Source: Nanobdellota archaeon (GTDB lineage: Archaea; Nanobdellota; Nanobdellia; Pacearchaeales; GW2011-AR1). Taken from it: 40,218 bases of DNA. A program made the position numbers and the translations under genes. Numbering within the stretch: position 1 is the first letter of the stretch; each line of letters opens with the position of its first letter. The stretch covers positions 1-40,218 of the forward strand of contig JANLHN010000012.1 of NCBI GenBank assembly GCA_024654505.1, read 5' to 3'. Below are positions 15,809-24,255 of the stretch, one piece after another. The notes beneath the pieces were generated by a model. That model was not told the DNA's origin, did no database searches, and saw only the letters and a list, made by a program, of their open reading frames with translations.

Positions 15809-16933
15809 ATGAATTTAAAAGATGTGGCTACGATTGCCATTGTTATTGGAACAAGAGCGGAATTGATTAAAACGTTCCCAGTGATGCTGGAGTTACAGCA
15901 AAGGAAGGTGCCATATTATTTTATTCACACGGGACAGCATAATCTGGGGGGTTTGTGCAAACTCTTTTCGGTCAAGGTTCCCGACGCTATCCTGACTAAT
16001 GAGCCCAAAAAAAGTTCAAAATTTAATTCTAAACAGATTAAGGCGATGTTATGGACTTTTGGGATTATTAAGAGAATTAGAAAAGAATTGAAAGAATTGA
16101 AGAGTTTGAAATATGTTATTTACCATGGAGATACTATGACTACTGCTTCCGCGGCTGTTGCTTCGTCAAAATTTTTAAATCCTTTCAAGAAATATAAAAA
16201 TATCCATCTTGAAGCAGGACTTAGGAGCTGGGATAATATGGAACCATTCCCAGAAGAAATTTCTAGAAGAATTGCTGGAAGATTTTCTGATATTCTTTTT
16301 GCTCCATCTATAGGGGCGGGAGAAAACCTAAGGAGATTAAAAAATAAAAAAGTATTGATTTTTGGAAATACGATTGTGGACTCTGCAGATTACGCTTTAA
16401 ATTTAGCTAAAAAAAGAAAAACTAAACCCTTAAAGGAGGGACGTTTTGCTGTAGTCACAATTCATAGACATGAGAATTTAAAGAATAAAGAAAGAATGAA
16501 AAAGATTATCGAAGTTTTATCGTCTATAAATATTCCTACATATTTCTTTGTGCATGACAATACCTTGAATAAATTAAATGAGTTCGGTTTGTTAAATGAA
16601 CTAAAAAATATAAAAAACTTTTATTTAAAAAGACCTTCTGATTATGTAGAATTTATTTACCAATTGAGTAAATGTTCTTTGGTTGTTTGTGATGGGGGGA
16701 GTATGCAGGAGGAGAGTTTAATCTTTGGAAAGCCTTGTGTTCTCCTTAGGAAATCTACCGAAAGGCCAGAAGGACTGGAAACAAATTTTCAATTTTTATC
16801 AAAATTAGACGTACCTAAAGCAAAAGAGAAAATAGGGGAATATCTATCCAAAGATTTTAAGATTAAAAAATATAAAAACCCCTATGGGGAGAAAGGTTTA
16901 AGTAAAAAGATTGTGGACTTTTTAGTAAAATGA
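15809..16933 (+). CDS. wecB: UDP-GlcNAc 2-epimerase (WecB family)
   Basis: Converts UDP-GlcNAc to UDP-ManNAc, a precursor for ManNAc-derived glycan sugars. 374 aa, full length. Family landmarks in order: IGTRAELIKTFPV, HTGQHN, YHGDTMTTASAAV, HLEAGLRSWDN, PFPEEISRRIAG, TIHRHENLKN, CDGGSMQEESLIFGKPCVLLR and STERPEG. It starts one base after the STT3 stop and overlaps the next gene (ATGA), so it belongs to the STT3 operon. No ManNAc dehydrogenase partner is in the window. Confidence 0.93.
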   Translation: MNLKDVATIAIVIGTRAELIKTFPVMLELQQRKVPYYFIHTGQHNLGGLCKLFSVKVPDAILTNEPKKSSKFNSKQIKAMLWTFGIIKRIRKELKELKSLKYVIYHGDTMTTASAAVASSKFLNPFKKYKNIHLEAGLRSWDNMEPFPEEISRRIAGRFSDILFAPSIGAGENLRRLKNKKVLIFGNTIVDSADYALNLAKKRKTKPLKEGRFAVVTIHRHENLKNKERMKKIIEVLSSINIPTYFFVHDNTLNKLNEFGLLNELKNIKNFYLKRPSDYVEFIYQLSKCSLVVCDGGSMQEESLIFGKPCVLLRKSTERPEGLETNFQFLSKLDVPKAKEKIGEYLSKDFKIKKYKNPYGEKGLSKKIVDFLVK

Positions 16934-17454
16934 AGCTACATTTAGGTTGTGGGAATGATAAGAAAGAAGGGTATCTAAATTGTGATGTTTCTTCAAGAGT
17001 CAATCCAGACAAAATAGTAGACTTAGAAAAAAAGCTTCCTTTTAAAAATGATTCCGTAGAGGAGGTTGTCGCAAATCATGTTTTTGAACATATTAGTAAT
17101 TTTGTCCCTTTAATGCATGAAATCTATAGGGTTTGTATAAATGGTGCTAAAATCAAGATTAAAACGCCTTTTTATTCTGCTTGGGGACAATTTAACGATC
17201 CAACTCATGTAAGATTTTTTTCCCCCTTCACATTTGACTATTTTAAAAAAGGAAATTACTCTCATGAAGTTGGGGTTAAAAATGATATGTTTGGCGTTGA
17301 TAAAGTTAAAATTAATTTTGGAATAGGGAAAACAAAATTATTCAATTTTCTATTTAATCCCCTCTTGAACTTAAGCCATAAATTTTATTGTAGATTTTTT
17401 GCCTGGATTTTTCCAGCAGCAGAAATAGAATATGAATTAAGAGTATTAAAATGA
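16930..17454 (+). CDS. Class I SAM-dependent methyltransferase, short form
   Basis: 174 aa. Motif I is LHLGCGNDKKEGYLNCD. An acidic residue follows in KIVDLEKKLPFKNDSVEEV, then NHVFEHISNF and a DPTHVRFFSPFTFDYF segment. This small family is common in archaeal and bacterial glycan clusters, where it may methylate sugars, but the substrate cannot be told from sequence. ATGA overlaps on both sides fix it inside the glycosylation operon. Confidence 0.85.
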   Translation: MKLHLGCGNDKKEGYLNCDVSSRVNPDKIVDLEKKLPFKNDSVEEVVANHVFEHISNFVPLMHEIYRVCINGAKIKIKTPFYSAWGQFNDPTHVRFFSPFTFDYFKKGNYSHEVGVKNDMFGVDKVKINFGIGKTKLFNFLFNPLLNLSHKFYCRFFAWIFPAAEIEYELRVLK

Positions 17455-18557
17455 ATAAAATAAAAGTTTATATCCAATACCCTTGGAAAGTTTCTGATTC
17501 TCAATATTATAAGTCTATGATTGAGAATCCTCCAAGAGGAATAGAGTACTTACCTAAAGGTCAGAAAGCTGGGATAATTGTAAATAGAAGGAAATTAGCT
17601 GTTGCAAATTTCTTAAAGGGTTGGCCAAGGAAACTTTTAGAGATTTCAAGATTACCCCTACCAAATTCCCATAAAACTTCCTACGAGGGAGATTATGACT
17701 TAATTCATTGTGCTCATTGTTTAAGTAAGGAAAATACAATTAAACCATGGGTTGTGGATCTTGAAGATGCATGGCAGATGTGGATCTCTGGGAGAGATAC
17801 TAAAATAGGAATTGAAAAAGTAAGGAAGATAATAAAAGGGCCAAATTGCAAAAAGATTCTTGCTTGGACTCCTTCTGCTAAAGAAGACATTTTGAAGAGA
17901 TATCCTGAAATTGAGAAAAAGGTAGAAGTAGTTGGTTTTGGCCAGCCCATTCAAAAATTTAAAAAATCAAAAAAAAATAATATTAGACTTCTTTTTATTG
18001 GGAGATATTTCAGGTGGAAGGGAGGGTACCATGCTGTAGAAGCAATGGATAGATTAATTAAAAAATATGATTATGTTGATGCTGTGATCATTTCTAGAAC
18101 ACCAAAAAGTGTATTAAAAAAATATTCTAAAAATAAAAAGATACAATTTTTCGAATTGATGCCCCATAAAGAGATTATAGGAAAGATTTTCCCCTCTTCA
18201 GATATATTAATTTATCCAGGATATAGTGATACTTTTGGGTTTATTTTTCCAGAAGCTCTTTCTTTTGGAATTCCAGTTGTTACTGTGGATGGATTTGCTA
18301 GAAATGATATGATTAAAGATGGAAAAACTGGAAAAATTATTCTTCTTAATAAAAAGATGGGTTCTCAAGAGATGGGTTCAATAAAATCTATTGTGATTGA
18401 TGAACTGGTTCTCGAAACTTCTAAGTTGATTGAAAATGAAAAGTTAAGAACTAAAATGTCTGAAAATTGTTTAGAGGAAGTTGAGAAAGGGGTTTTCTCT
18501 ATTGAGAGAAGAAATAGAAAACTAAAAAGAATTTACGAGGAGATTGTTAAGAGATAA
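17451..18557 (+). CDS. Glycosyltransferase, GT-B fold (GT4-like)
   Basis: 368 aa. The C-terminal Rossmann half has RLLFIGRYFRWKGGYHAVEA, SDILIYPGYSDTFGFIFPEA and SFGIPVVTVDGFARNDMI, the usual GT4 donor-binding stretch with the E-x7-E-type region. The N-terminal acceptor domain is diverged. It probably adds a sugar to the lipid-linked glycan on the cytosolic side. It overlaps the methyltransferase by four bases and ends the STT3 operon; the next gene has its own TATA box. Confidence 0.88.
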   Translation: MNKIKVYIQYPWKVSDSQYYKSMIENPPRGIEYLPKGQKAGIIVNRRKLAVANFLKGWPRKLLEISRLPLPNSHKTSYEGDYDLIHCAHCLSKENTIKPWVVDLEDAWQMWISGRDTKIGIEKVRKIIKGPNCKKILAWTPSAKEDILKRYPEIEKKVEVVGFGQPIQKFKKSKKNNIRLLFIGRYFRWKGGYHAVEAMDRLIKKYDYVDAVIISRTPKSVLKKYSKNKKIQFFELMPHKEIIGKIFPSSDILIYPGYSDTFGFIFPEALSFGIPVVTVDGFARNDMIKDGKTGKIILLNKKMGSQEMGSIKSIVIDELVLETSKLIENEKLRTKMSENCLEEVEKGVFSIERRNRKLKRIYEEIVKR

Positions 18558-18560
18558 TTA

Positions 18561-18570
18561 AATTTATAAA
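18561..18570 (+). promoter_or_regulatory. TATA box for the C-methyltransferase gene (leaderless)
   Basis: AATTTATAAA centred about 26 bases before ATG 18592, immediately after the preceding stop codon. Confidence 0.6.
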
Positions 18571-18591
18571 CAGAGAGTTTATCTAGTTTTT

Positions 18592-19842
18592 ATGTCAGTT
18601 GAAATAAAAAATTGTAGGTCTTGTGATTCTAATAATCTTATTCCCATTTTATCTCTCGGGAATCAATGTGTTACAAATTTTGTTGAATCTAGTTCTGGAG
18701 ATGAAGTAAGATGTCCTTTAGATCTTGTTCTTTGTGATAATTGTAAATTACTTCAGATGTTACACAATTCCCCTCCCGAAGCTATGTGGGGGGACCAATA
18801 TTGGTATAAGTCTGGTATAAGCACAACGATAAAGAATGATCTAAATGATATTGTGAATAAGTCTAAGAAGTTAGTTTCATTAGAAAAAGGGGATATTGTA
18901 GTAGACATTGGTTGTAATGATGGAACTTTATTAGGATTTTATAATATCTCTGGGCTTCGAACGGTTGGTTTTGAACCTTCGGGCAATGTTGCAAGAGAAG
19001 CTTCTGAAAAAGGTTTTGAGGTGATAAACAATTTCTTTAATGCAGAAAACTTCAAGGAAAAATTTGGTGATAAAAAGGCAAAAATAATCACTGCAATCTC
19101 AATGTTTTACGATCTTGAAAACCCTAACCAATTTTTGAAAGATATAAAAGAGTGTTTAGATAAAGATGGACTTTTTGTAATCCAGCAGAACTACTTAGTT
19201 ACTATGCTTGAACAAAACGCTTTTGATAATATCTGTCATGAGCATAGAGAGTACTATTCTTTTACTTCCTTGAAAAAAATTCTTGAGAAACATAGTTTAG
19301 AAATTTTTGATATTAGTCAAAGTGATATTAATGGAGGGAGTATTAGGACTTATATTCGATTTAAAGAAAATGTAAATCTAAGGGGTTTTGAAGGTTCTGA
19401 AGCAAGACTTTCTGAAATTGAAGAATACGAATCTGGTTTGGGATTGGACACCTTGAAGCCATATAAAGAATTTGCAGACAGAATTAATGGGATAAAGGAA
19501 AGGCTGATGACTTTTTTAAAACGGGAAAAAGAAAAGGGAAAGAGAATTTACCTCTATGGGGCTTCTACACGGGGGAATGTTGTTCTCCAATACTTTGGTC
19601 TTAACCCAGACCTTGTTACAGCCATAGCAGATATGAACCCTGATAAGTGGGGGAAAAAGACTGTGGGAACAATGATTCCTATAATTTCCCCCGAGGAACT
19701 AAGAAAAGAAAATCCTGACTATCTCTTAGTTATGGTTTGGCATTTTTTTGATGAAATAAAAAGACAAGAGGATGATTGGTTTCAAAAAGGCGGAAAGTTT
19801 ATTGTTGCACTTCCAGAGTTTAAGGTTGTTGAGAAAGATTAG
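18592..19842 (+). CDS. NDP-4-keto-6-deoxyhexose C-methyltransferase-like (TylC3/NovU type)
   Basis: 416 aa with the three-part layout of sugar C-methyltransferases. An N-terminal zinc-binding domain has C-x2-C pairs (CRSCDSN, LCDNCKLLQ). The SAM-binding core has VVDIGCNDGTLLGF and GFEPSGNVA, with the conserved NICHEHREYYSFTSL catalytic region. The C-terminal Rossmann-like domain has IYLYGASTRGNVVLQYFG. Enzymes of this type put a methyl on a ring carbon next to a 4-keto group. The 3' end overlaps the convergent RmlD-like gene by 23 bases. The family assignment is good; the sugar is unknown. Confidence 0.88.
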   Translation: MSVEIKNCRSCDSNNLIPILSLGNQCVTNFVESSSGDEVRCPLDLVLCDNCKLLQMLHNSPPEAMWGDQYWYKSGISTTIKNDLNDIVNKSKKLVSLEKGDIVVDIGCNDGTLLGFYNISGLRTVGFEPSGNVAREASEKGFEVINNFFNAENFKEKFGDKKAKIITAISMFYDLENPNQFLKDIKECLDKDGLFVIQQNYLVTMLEQNAFDNICHEHREYYSFTSLKKILEKHSLEIFDISQSDINGGSIRTYIRFKENVNLRGFEGSEARLSEIEEYESGLGLDTLKPYKEFADRINGIKERLMTFLKREKEKGKRIYLYGASTRGNVVLQYFGLNPDLVTAIADMNPDKWGKKTVGTMIPIISPEELRKENPDYLLVMVWHFFDEIKRQEDDWFQKGGKFIVALPEFKVVEKD

Positions 19843-20677
19843 CTTCCAGAACCTGTTTTCTTAGTTCTTCCATACCCTCTTTTAATGAGTGCATTTTCAT
19901 CCCCATTTTAAGAATTTTAGAGTTATTTAATGTAGAGAGGTTTGGGATTTTAACTGGTGCTTGTCCTTCTGGAGGTAAAAAGGATATCTTGGTTTTTTCT
20001 CTAAATGCTTTTTCTAATTCTTTTAAAAAATTAAAATAAGAAATTTTATCACCCCCTGTTAAATGAAATATGCCTTTTTCTCCTTTTTTTGATAAAAATT
20101 CAATTGTTCTTGCAACATCGTCGACAAAAACTGGGGTTCTTTGTTGTTTTAAATCTCTTATAATTATTTCCTCTCTAGAGAGAATTATTCCAAAAACTCC
20201 ATTAGGGAAATTGTATCCATTAAAACCATACATTATATCTACCCTCAAGATTAGGTAGTCCTCTAACTGATTCATTATCTCTTTCTCTGCTATAATTTTT
20301 GTTCTCCCATATTCATTAATCGCGACTGGTTCATCTTCTTCAGAGTAATTTCCTTTTATTCCATCAAAAAGATATGTTGAAGAAATAAAAACCATCTTTG
20401 CATTGTTTTCCTTACAAGCTCCTGCAATGTTTTTTGCAGTGAGGTAGTTTAGTTTTTCTGCTAAATCTGGATATTTTTCACAAGCTACTGAGCTAGTTAG
20501 AGCTACTGTGTCAATGACTATATCTGGTTTGTTTTCTGAAATGAACTTTTTAACTTGTTCTAAATTTGTTGCATCTAATTCTTCTTTGCCAACACCAATT
20601 ACTTCATTTGTTCTTGATAAAAGAGAAACAATTCTTCTTCCGAGAAATCCTTTTGCCCCAATTACTATTATCTTCAT
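19820..20677 (-). CDS. RmlD-like NAD(P)-dependent sugar reductase (SDR)
   Basis: 285 aa. The nucleotide-binding motif GAKGFLGRRIVSLLSR is at the N-terminus. ELDATNLEQVKKFISENKPD is the typical RmlD second segment. The catalytic tyrosine and lysine are in NEYGRTKIIAEKEI. The family reduces dTDP-4-keto sugars such as dTDP-4-dehydrorhamnose, but no RmlA, B or C partner is in the window, so it may act on another 4-keto sugar. ATGA overlap with the upstream glycosyltransferase forms a two-gene minus-strand operon. Confidence 0.85.
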   Translation of the reverse strand: MKIIVIGAKGFLGRRIVSLLSRTNEVIGVGKEELDATNLEQVKKFISENKPDIVIDTVALTSSVACEKYPDLAEKLNYLTAKNIAGACKENNAKMVFISSTYLFDGIKGNYSEEDEPVAINEYGRTKIIAEKEIMNQLEDYLILRVDIMYGFNGYNFPNGVFGIILSREEIIIRDLKQQRTPVFVDDVARTIEFLSKKGEKGIFHLTGGDKISYFNFLKELEKAFREKTKISFLPPEGQAPVKIPNLSTLNNSKILKMGMKMHSLKEGMEELRKQVLEANLSQQP

Positions 20678-21771
20678 TTTAGGCCAGAATAAATCTTTTT
20701 ATATTTCTTACCAATTACTGAAAGACCATTCTCTTTAAGATATCTTTCAGATTCTTTAACCATCTTTTTATAATTTTGTGGTTTCATAGCTTCTTTGATT
20801 ATGTTAGGGTAGTTAGAATCTTTCTTTGCTGTTCTTAGACATCCATAGTTTTTTGAAATTTCATTAAAATATTGTATGTTACTGGCAATTACTGGGATTT
20901 TTGCTGCTATGGAATGCGCGAAGATTCCACTCCCAATTCCTCCACGATAGGGGAGGAGAACTAAATCAGATGCAACAAAGTATTTCCACCATTGAGGGTT
21001 TTTGTCGTTTATATCACTTATATCAAACCTTACAAATTTAAATAATTTATTTTTTAGAACATAATCTTGATTTTGTTCTAAGTAATTTCTAGTCCTATCG
21101 CTATTCCTATCATTTACAGAACCAGGATTGGCTACAACAAGAATTGTTTTCCCTATTTTGTCTGCCTGATTAATTATAATATCATGGCCATGGTCTGGAA
21201 TCATACTCCCTATAAACAAATATACTGGTCCAGAAAGACCAAGTTCTTTTTTTATTATGTTTTTATTATATTTTGGGATGTCTTCTATTATCCCTTGGGG
21301 AATAATTACTATCTTTCTTTTGCTAACCTTGTACTCTTCGCTTAGAATTTTTTTGAAAAAATCTGCGTGTAAAATTACTCTTTCTGAGACATTTCCAATA
21401 ACTCTATTTTGTATTTGGTATAGGACCTTCCTTAGAAATGTTTTTATTGGTCCAGACTTGAATTTTTCTCTTTGAGATAGAACTGTGTGCATAGTAGTTA
21501 TTGTTTTTATTTTGTTTATCCAAAGATAGAAATATAAAATAAAAAATGGTAGTCCGAATCCTCCAAGGAGATTATATTCATGTTGAATATGGACAATATC
21601 ATACTTTTTTAATTGAGATATTTTGCTAAATAATGTTTTGGAATTACCCGCCTCATAAGTAAAATCGTCAATCTCTTGTCCTGCCTTCCTTATGTTTTCT
21701 GTTAAGGTAACTGAATATCCAGATATGGCTTTCTCTGATTCTCTTGTAGGGAATATCATTGCTGCTTTCAT
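20674..21771 (-). CDS. Glycosyltransferase, GT-B fold (GT4-like)
   Basis: 365 aa. N-terminal acceptor domain: ISGYSVTLTENIRKAG, DIVHIQHEYNLLGG. C-terminal donor domain: YLFIGSMIPDHGHDIII, SDLVLLPYRGGIGSGIFAHS, AAKIPVIASNIQYFNEI. The substrate is unknown. It is first gene of the pair with the RmlD-like reductase. A TATA box (minus strand, 21793-21800) lies about 26 bases before the ATG, so the transcript is probably leaderless. Confidence 0.88.
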   Translation of the reverse strand: MKAAMIFPTRESEKAISGYSVTLTENIRKAGQEIDDFTYEAGNSKTLFSKISQLKKYDIVHIQHEYNLLGGFGLPFFILYFYLWINKIKTITTMHTVLSQREKFKSGPIKTFLRKVLYQIQNRVIGNVSERVILHADFFKKILSEEYKVSKRKIVIIPQGIIEDIPKYNKNIIKKELGLSGPVYLFIGSMIPDHGHDIIINQADKIGKTILVVANPGSVNDRNSDRTRNYLEQNQDYVLKNKLFKFVRFDISDINDKNPQWWKYFVASDLVLLPYRGGIGSGIFAHSIAAKIPVIASNIQYFNEISKNYGCLRTAKKDSNYPNIIKEAMKPQNYKKMVKESERYLKENGLSVIGKKYKKIYSGLK

Positions 21772-21792
21772 TTTATTAAAATGGTTGAGAAG

Positions 21793-21800
21793 TATATAAG
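21793..21800 (-). promoter_or_regulatory. TATA box for the minus-strand glycosyltransferase-RmlD pair
   Basis: CTTATATA on the minus strand, about 26 bases before the start codon at 21771. Confidence 0.55.
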
Positions 21801-21810
21801 GATTTTGTGA

Positions 21811-22404
21811 TTATCCCCTTAACATTGGAATTGCTTTGTCTATTGCTTTCTGGATATAGGGGTGTAGTGTACTCCTAAATTCTGGAGTATACATCTCCTT
21901 AGTAACAATTACTGGCTTTTTATGGAGAGAGTTTAGTTTTAATTCTCCCTCTCCCTCTCCATAAAACAAAAAGATTGAATCATCTACCCCCTCAGGGAGG
22001 TTATTTATATTTTTATTTGGAGTGGTCTTCCACATCATTCTTGCAAGTCCAACAAGAACTATTGACTCTTCATTCAGATTAAGACCGCACTCTTCATGAA
22101 CTTTAGTTATAATTGAATCCTTAGTGGAAACTCCCTTTGAATAGCCCCCACCGATGACCCACAACTTCCCGTTAGCTGGTTCTTCCTTCCTCTCAATTAG
22201 CAGAATCCCTTTTTTTCCCTCTTTGTTTTTGCAGGCTACTAAAATATCGTGGCAATTCCTAACCATGACTTGTCTTCCATTCATATAAACTGGCTCTCCT
22301 CGTCCAGGATATTCTAACTTTTGTGTGTCTGTGCCGGGTTCAATGTATTCGAAAAAAGCTATGTCTTTTGAACATTTTATTTTTTCTTCGGGTTTTTTTT
22401 CCAT
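21811..22404 (-). CDS. Nudix-fold hydrolase with degenerate Nudix box
   Basis: 197 aa. The region ERKEEPANGKLWVIGGGYS followed by TKVHEECGL is a Nudix box. However, the first catalytic-box Glu is replaced (GYSKGVS) and the RE of the REUXEE motif reads TK; only EExG is intact. GDP-mannose mannosyl hydrolases have a similar context before the box and also deviate from the Nudix consensus, so a nucleotide-sugar substrate is possible. It stands alone with its own TATA box (22425-22434), within the sugar locus. Confidence 0.75.
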   Translation of the reverse strand: MEKKPEEKIKCSKDIAFFEYIEPGTDTQKLEYPGRGEPVYMNGRQVMVRNCHDILVACKNKEGKKGILLIERKEEPANGKLWVIGGGYSKGVSTKDSIITKVHEECGLNLNEESIVLVGLARMMWKTTPNKNINNLPEGVDDSIFLFYGEGEGELKLNSLHKKPVIVTKEMYTPEFRSTLHPYIQKAIDKAIPMLRG

Positions 22405-22424
22405 AAGTTATGAAGAATTTGGCG

Positions 22425-22480
22425 ATTTAAAAACGTTTATCTTTGGAGAGTCTTCGAGAATATAGACAAATTTATAAAGT
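22425..22480. promoter_or_regulatory. Divergent leaderless promoters for the Nudix gene and the epimerase gene
   Basis: Minus strand: GTTTTTAAAT (22425-22434) is about 25 bases from the Nudix start at 22404. Plus strand: TTTATAAAGT (22471-22480) is about 25 bases from ATG 22500. The second box supports ATG 22500 as the true epimerase start. Confidence 0.6.
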
Positions 22481-22499
22481 AATTAAATCTTCCAAAAAC

Positions 22500-23474
22500 A
22501 TGAAGGTATTGATAACAGGAATCACTGGATTCATAGGTGCTGAATTGGCTAAAAGACTTGTTAGAGAGGGCCATGAGGTTTATGGGATGGTTAGGCATGT
22601 TGTTGGGCGAACTGATGAATCTTTAGAAGATGTGGAGGAGAGGATAAAATTTGTAACTTGTGATATTACCGACTATTTCTCTGTTAGAGCCACTATCAAA
22701 AAGGTGGAGCCAGAAATAGTTTTTCACTTGGCGGCCTTATCTCCTGTCAGATTGAGTTTCGACCATCCTTTTGATTACCAAAAGTCTGTTTATTTTGGGA
22801 CTATCAATATTGCCGAGGCCCTTAGAGACCTTTATGGACCTGAAAAGGTTAGGATGATTATTGCCTCAACGGCAGAAGTTTATGGAATGCAAGGGTCTAC
22901 ACCTTTTGTTGAGGATTTGAGGTTGGAGCCTTCGAGCCCTTACGCCGTTGCTAAAGCTTCTATGGATATGTATATCCGAATGTTAATTGAAGTTTATAAT
23001 TTTAATGCTGTTTTATTAAGAAATGCTAACACTTTTGGAAGGAAATATGATAATAGTTTTTTTACAGAGTATTTGATTACTGAAATGTTAAATGGAAAAG
23101 AAATTTATATTGGTGCTCCAGATTCTATAAGAGATTATATGTATGTTGATGATCATGTTAATTCCTATATCTTGGCTATGACTACTCCCGAAGCAAGGGG
23201 GAATGTTTTTAACATTGCTGGAGGAAAGGGGTACACCAATAAGGAGTGGACTTTGAAAGTGGCAGATGCAATTGATTTTCCTAGGGAAAAGATACATTTT
23301 GGAAAATATCCTCTTGGATATCCTACTAGACCTCTTAAATCTGACCAACCATACCTTGTTTTAGATAGTTCTAAGGCACAGAAGATTCTTGGGTGGAAAC
23401 AGACTGTGACTCCGGAAGAAGGTTTGAAGAAGACAATGATTTATTGGAAAGATAGATTAACAAAAAAAGGATAG
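22500..23474 (+). CDS. NAD-dependent nucleotide-sugar epimerase/dehydratase (extended SDR, GDP-mannose dehydratase-like)
   Basis: 324 aa from ATG 22500. The start is fixed by MKVLITGITGFIGAELAKRL, the normal extended-SDR N-terminus, and by the TATA box 25 bases upstream; an in-frame TTG-type start at 22443 would add residues foreign to the family. Catalytic Ser/Thr-Tyr-Lys: IIASTAEVYG and SPYAVAKASMD. IRDYMYVDDHVNSYILAM and the ending SKAQKILGWKQTVTPEEG are typical of the GDP-mannose 4,6-dehydratase/UDP-glucose epimerase group. The exact sugar is not clear. Confidence 0.87.
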   Translation: MKVLITGITGFIGAELAKRLVREGHEVYGMVRHVVGRTDESLEDVEERIKFVTCDITDYFSVRATIKKVEPEIVFHLAALSPVRLSFDHPFDYQKSVYFGTINIAEALRDLYGPEKVRMIIASTAEVYGMQGSTPFVEDLRLEPSSPYAVAKASMDMYIRMLIEVYNFNAVLLRNANTFGRKYDNSFFTEYLITEMLNGKEIYIGAPDSIRDYMYVDDHVNSYILAMTTPEARGNVFNIAGGKGYTNKEWTLKVADAIDFPREKIHFGKYPLGYPTRPLKSDQPYLVLDSSKAQKILGWKQTVTPEEGLKKTMIYWKDRLTKKG

Positions 23475-23510
23475 GAGTCTCTTTTCCAATTTTAATAGAA
23501 ACGCACATAA

Positions 23511-23520
23511 ACTTTTAAAC
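23511..23520 (+). promoter_or_regulatory. TATA box for the sugar-nucleotide operon starting at 23541 (leaderless)
   Basis: ACTTTTAAAC centred 25 bases before ATG 23541. No comparable box is obvious between the tightly packed genes from 23541 to 31630, so this may drive most or all of them. Confidence 0.55.
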
Positions 23521-23540
23521 GTAGATTTATTCAAAATTTA

Positions 23541-24254
23541 ATGAGATTGAAAACTGCAGTTATTATCGCTGGAGGGAAAGGTTCTCGTTTAGAAGAACAT
23601 ACAGAGGATTTGCCAAAACCTCTTGTTCCGGTGGGGGGGAAACCAATTTTGGAAAGGATTCTTGAGTGGTTAAAAAAGAATGGTGTTGAGAATGTTGTTA
23701 TTGGCGTTGCTTACAAAAAAGAAATGGTCATGAGTTATTTTGGAGATGGAAGCGAATTTGGATTAAATATAAAATATATTGAACATGACATGAATGGTGG
23801 GACTGAAGATGCTTTTAAAACAGATATTGAAAAGGCAGGAATTGAAGAAGAAGATTTCTTTGCAATGAATGGAGACCAGGTTACTAATTTAGATTTGGGG
23901 GCTGCAGCAGATTCTCATTTAGCAAGCGGAGCAGTTGCAACTCTTGTTACTGTAAGTCTTAAAACTAATTTTGGAGTTGTAGATATAAACGAAAAAAACC
24001 AAATTGTCCATTTCCAGGAAAAGGGAGAAGTAAAAGATAAAAGAATGAATTCTGGGATTTATGTTTTTAATAAGAAGATAAAGGATTATTTATCTGGAGG
24101 AAATATAGAAGAAAACACTTTTAGGAAGCTTTGCGAGGAGAGAGCTCTTAATTCATTCTATCATGACGGAATCTGGTTTACAGTTAATGACAAGAAGGAA
24201 TTAAAAAAAGCCGAAGAATTTTTAAATGAGAATGGAGAAAGTATATTAGATTAA
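23541..24254 (+). CDS. Sugar-1-phosphate nucleotidylyltransferase
   Basis: 237 aa, GT-A-like fold. The activation loop AVIIAGGKGSRLEEHTEDLPKP ending PLVPVGGKPILE is seen, then DFFAMNGDQVTN for the metal-binding Asp, and MNSGIYVFNKKIKDYL. It makes an NDP-sugar from NTP and a sugar phosphate. The closest look is the mannose-1-P guanylyltransferase/glucose-1-P nucleotidylyltransferase group without the C-terminal hexapeptide domain. The base cannot be decided from sequence alone. The next gene starts one base after the stop. Confidence 0.88.
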   Translation: MRLKTAVIIAGGKGSRLEEHTEDLPKPLVPVGGKPILERILEWLKKNGVENVVIGVAYKKEMVMSYFGDGSEFGLNIKYIEHDMNGGTEDAFKTDIEKAGIEEEDFFAMNGDQVTNLDLGAAADSHLASGAVATLVTVSLKTNFGVVDINEKNQIVHFQEKGEVKDKRMNSGIYVFNKKIKDYLSGGNIEENTFRKLCEERALNSFYHDGIWFTVNDKKELKKAEEFLNENGESILD

Positions 24255-24255
24255 C

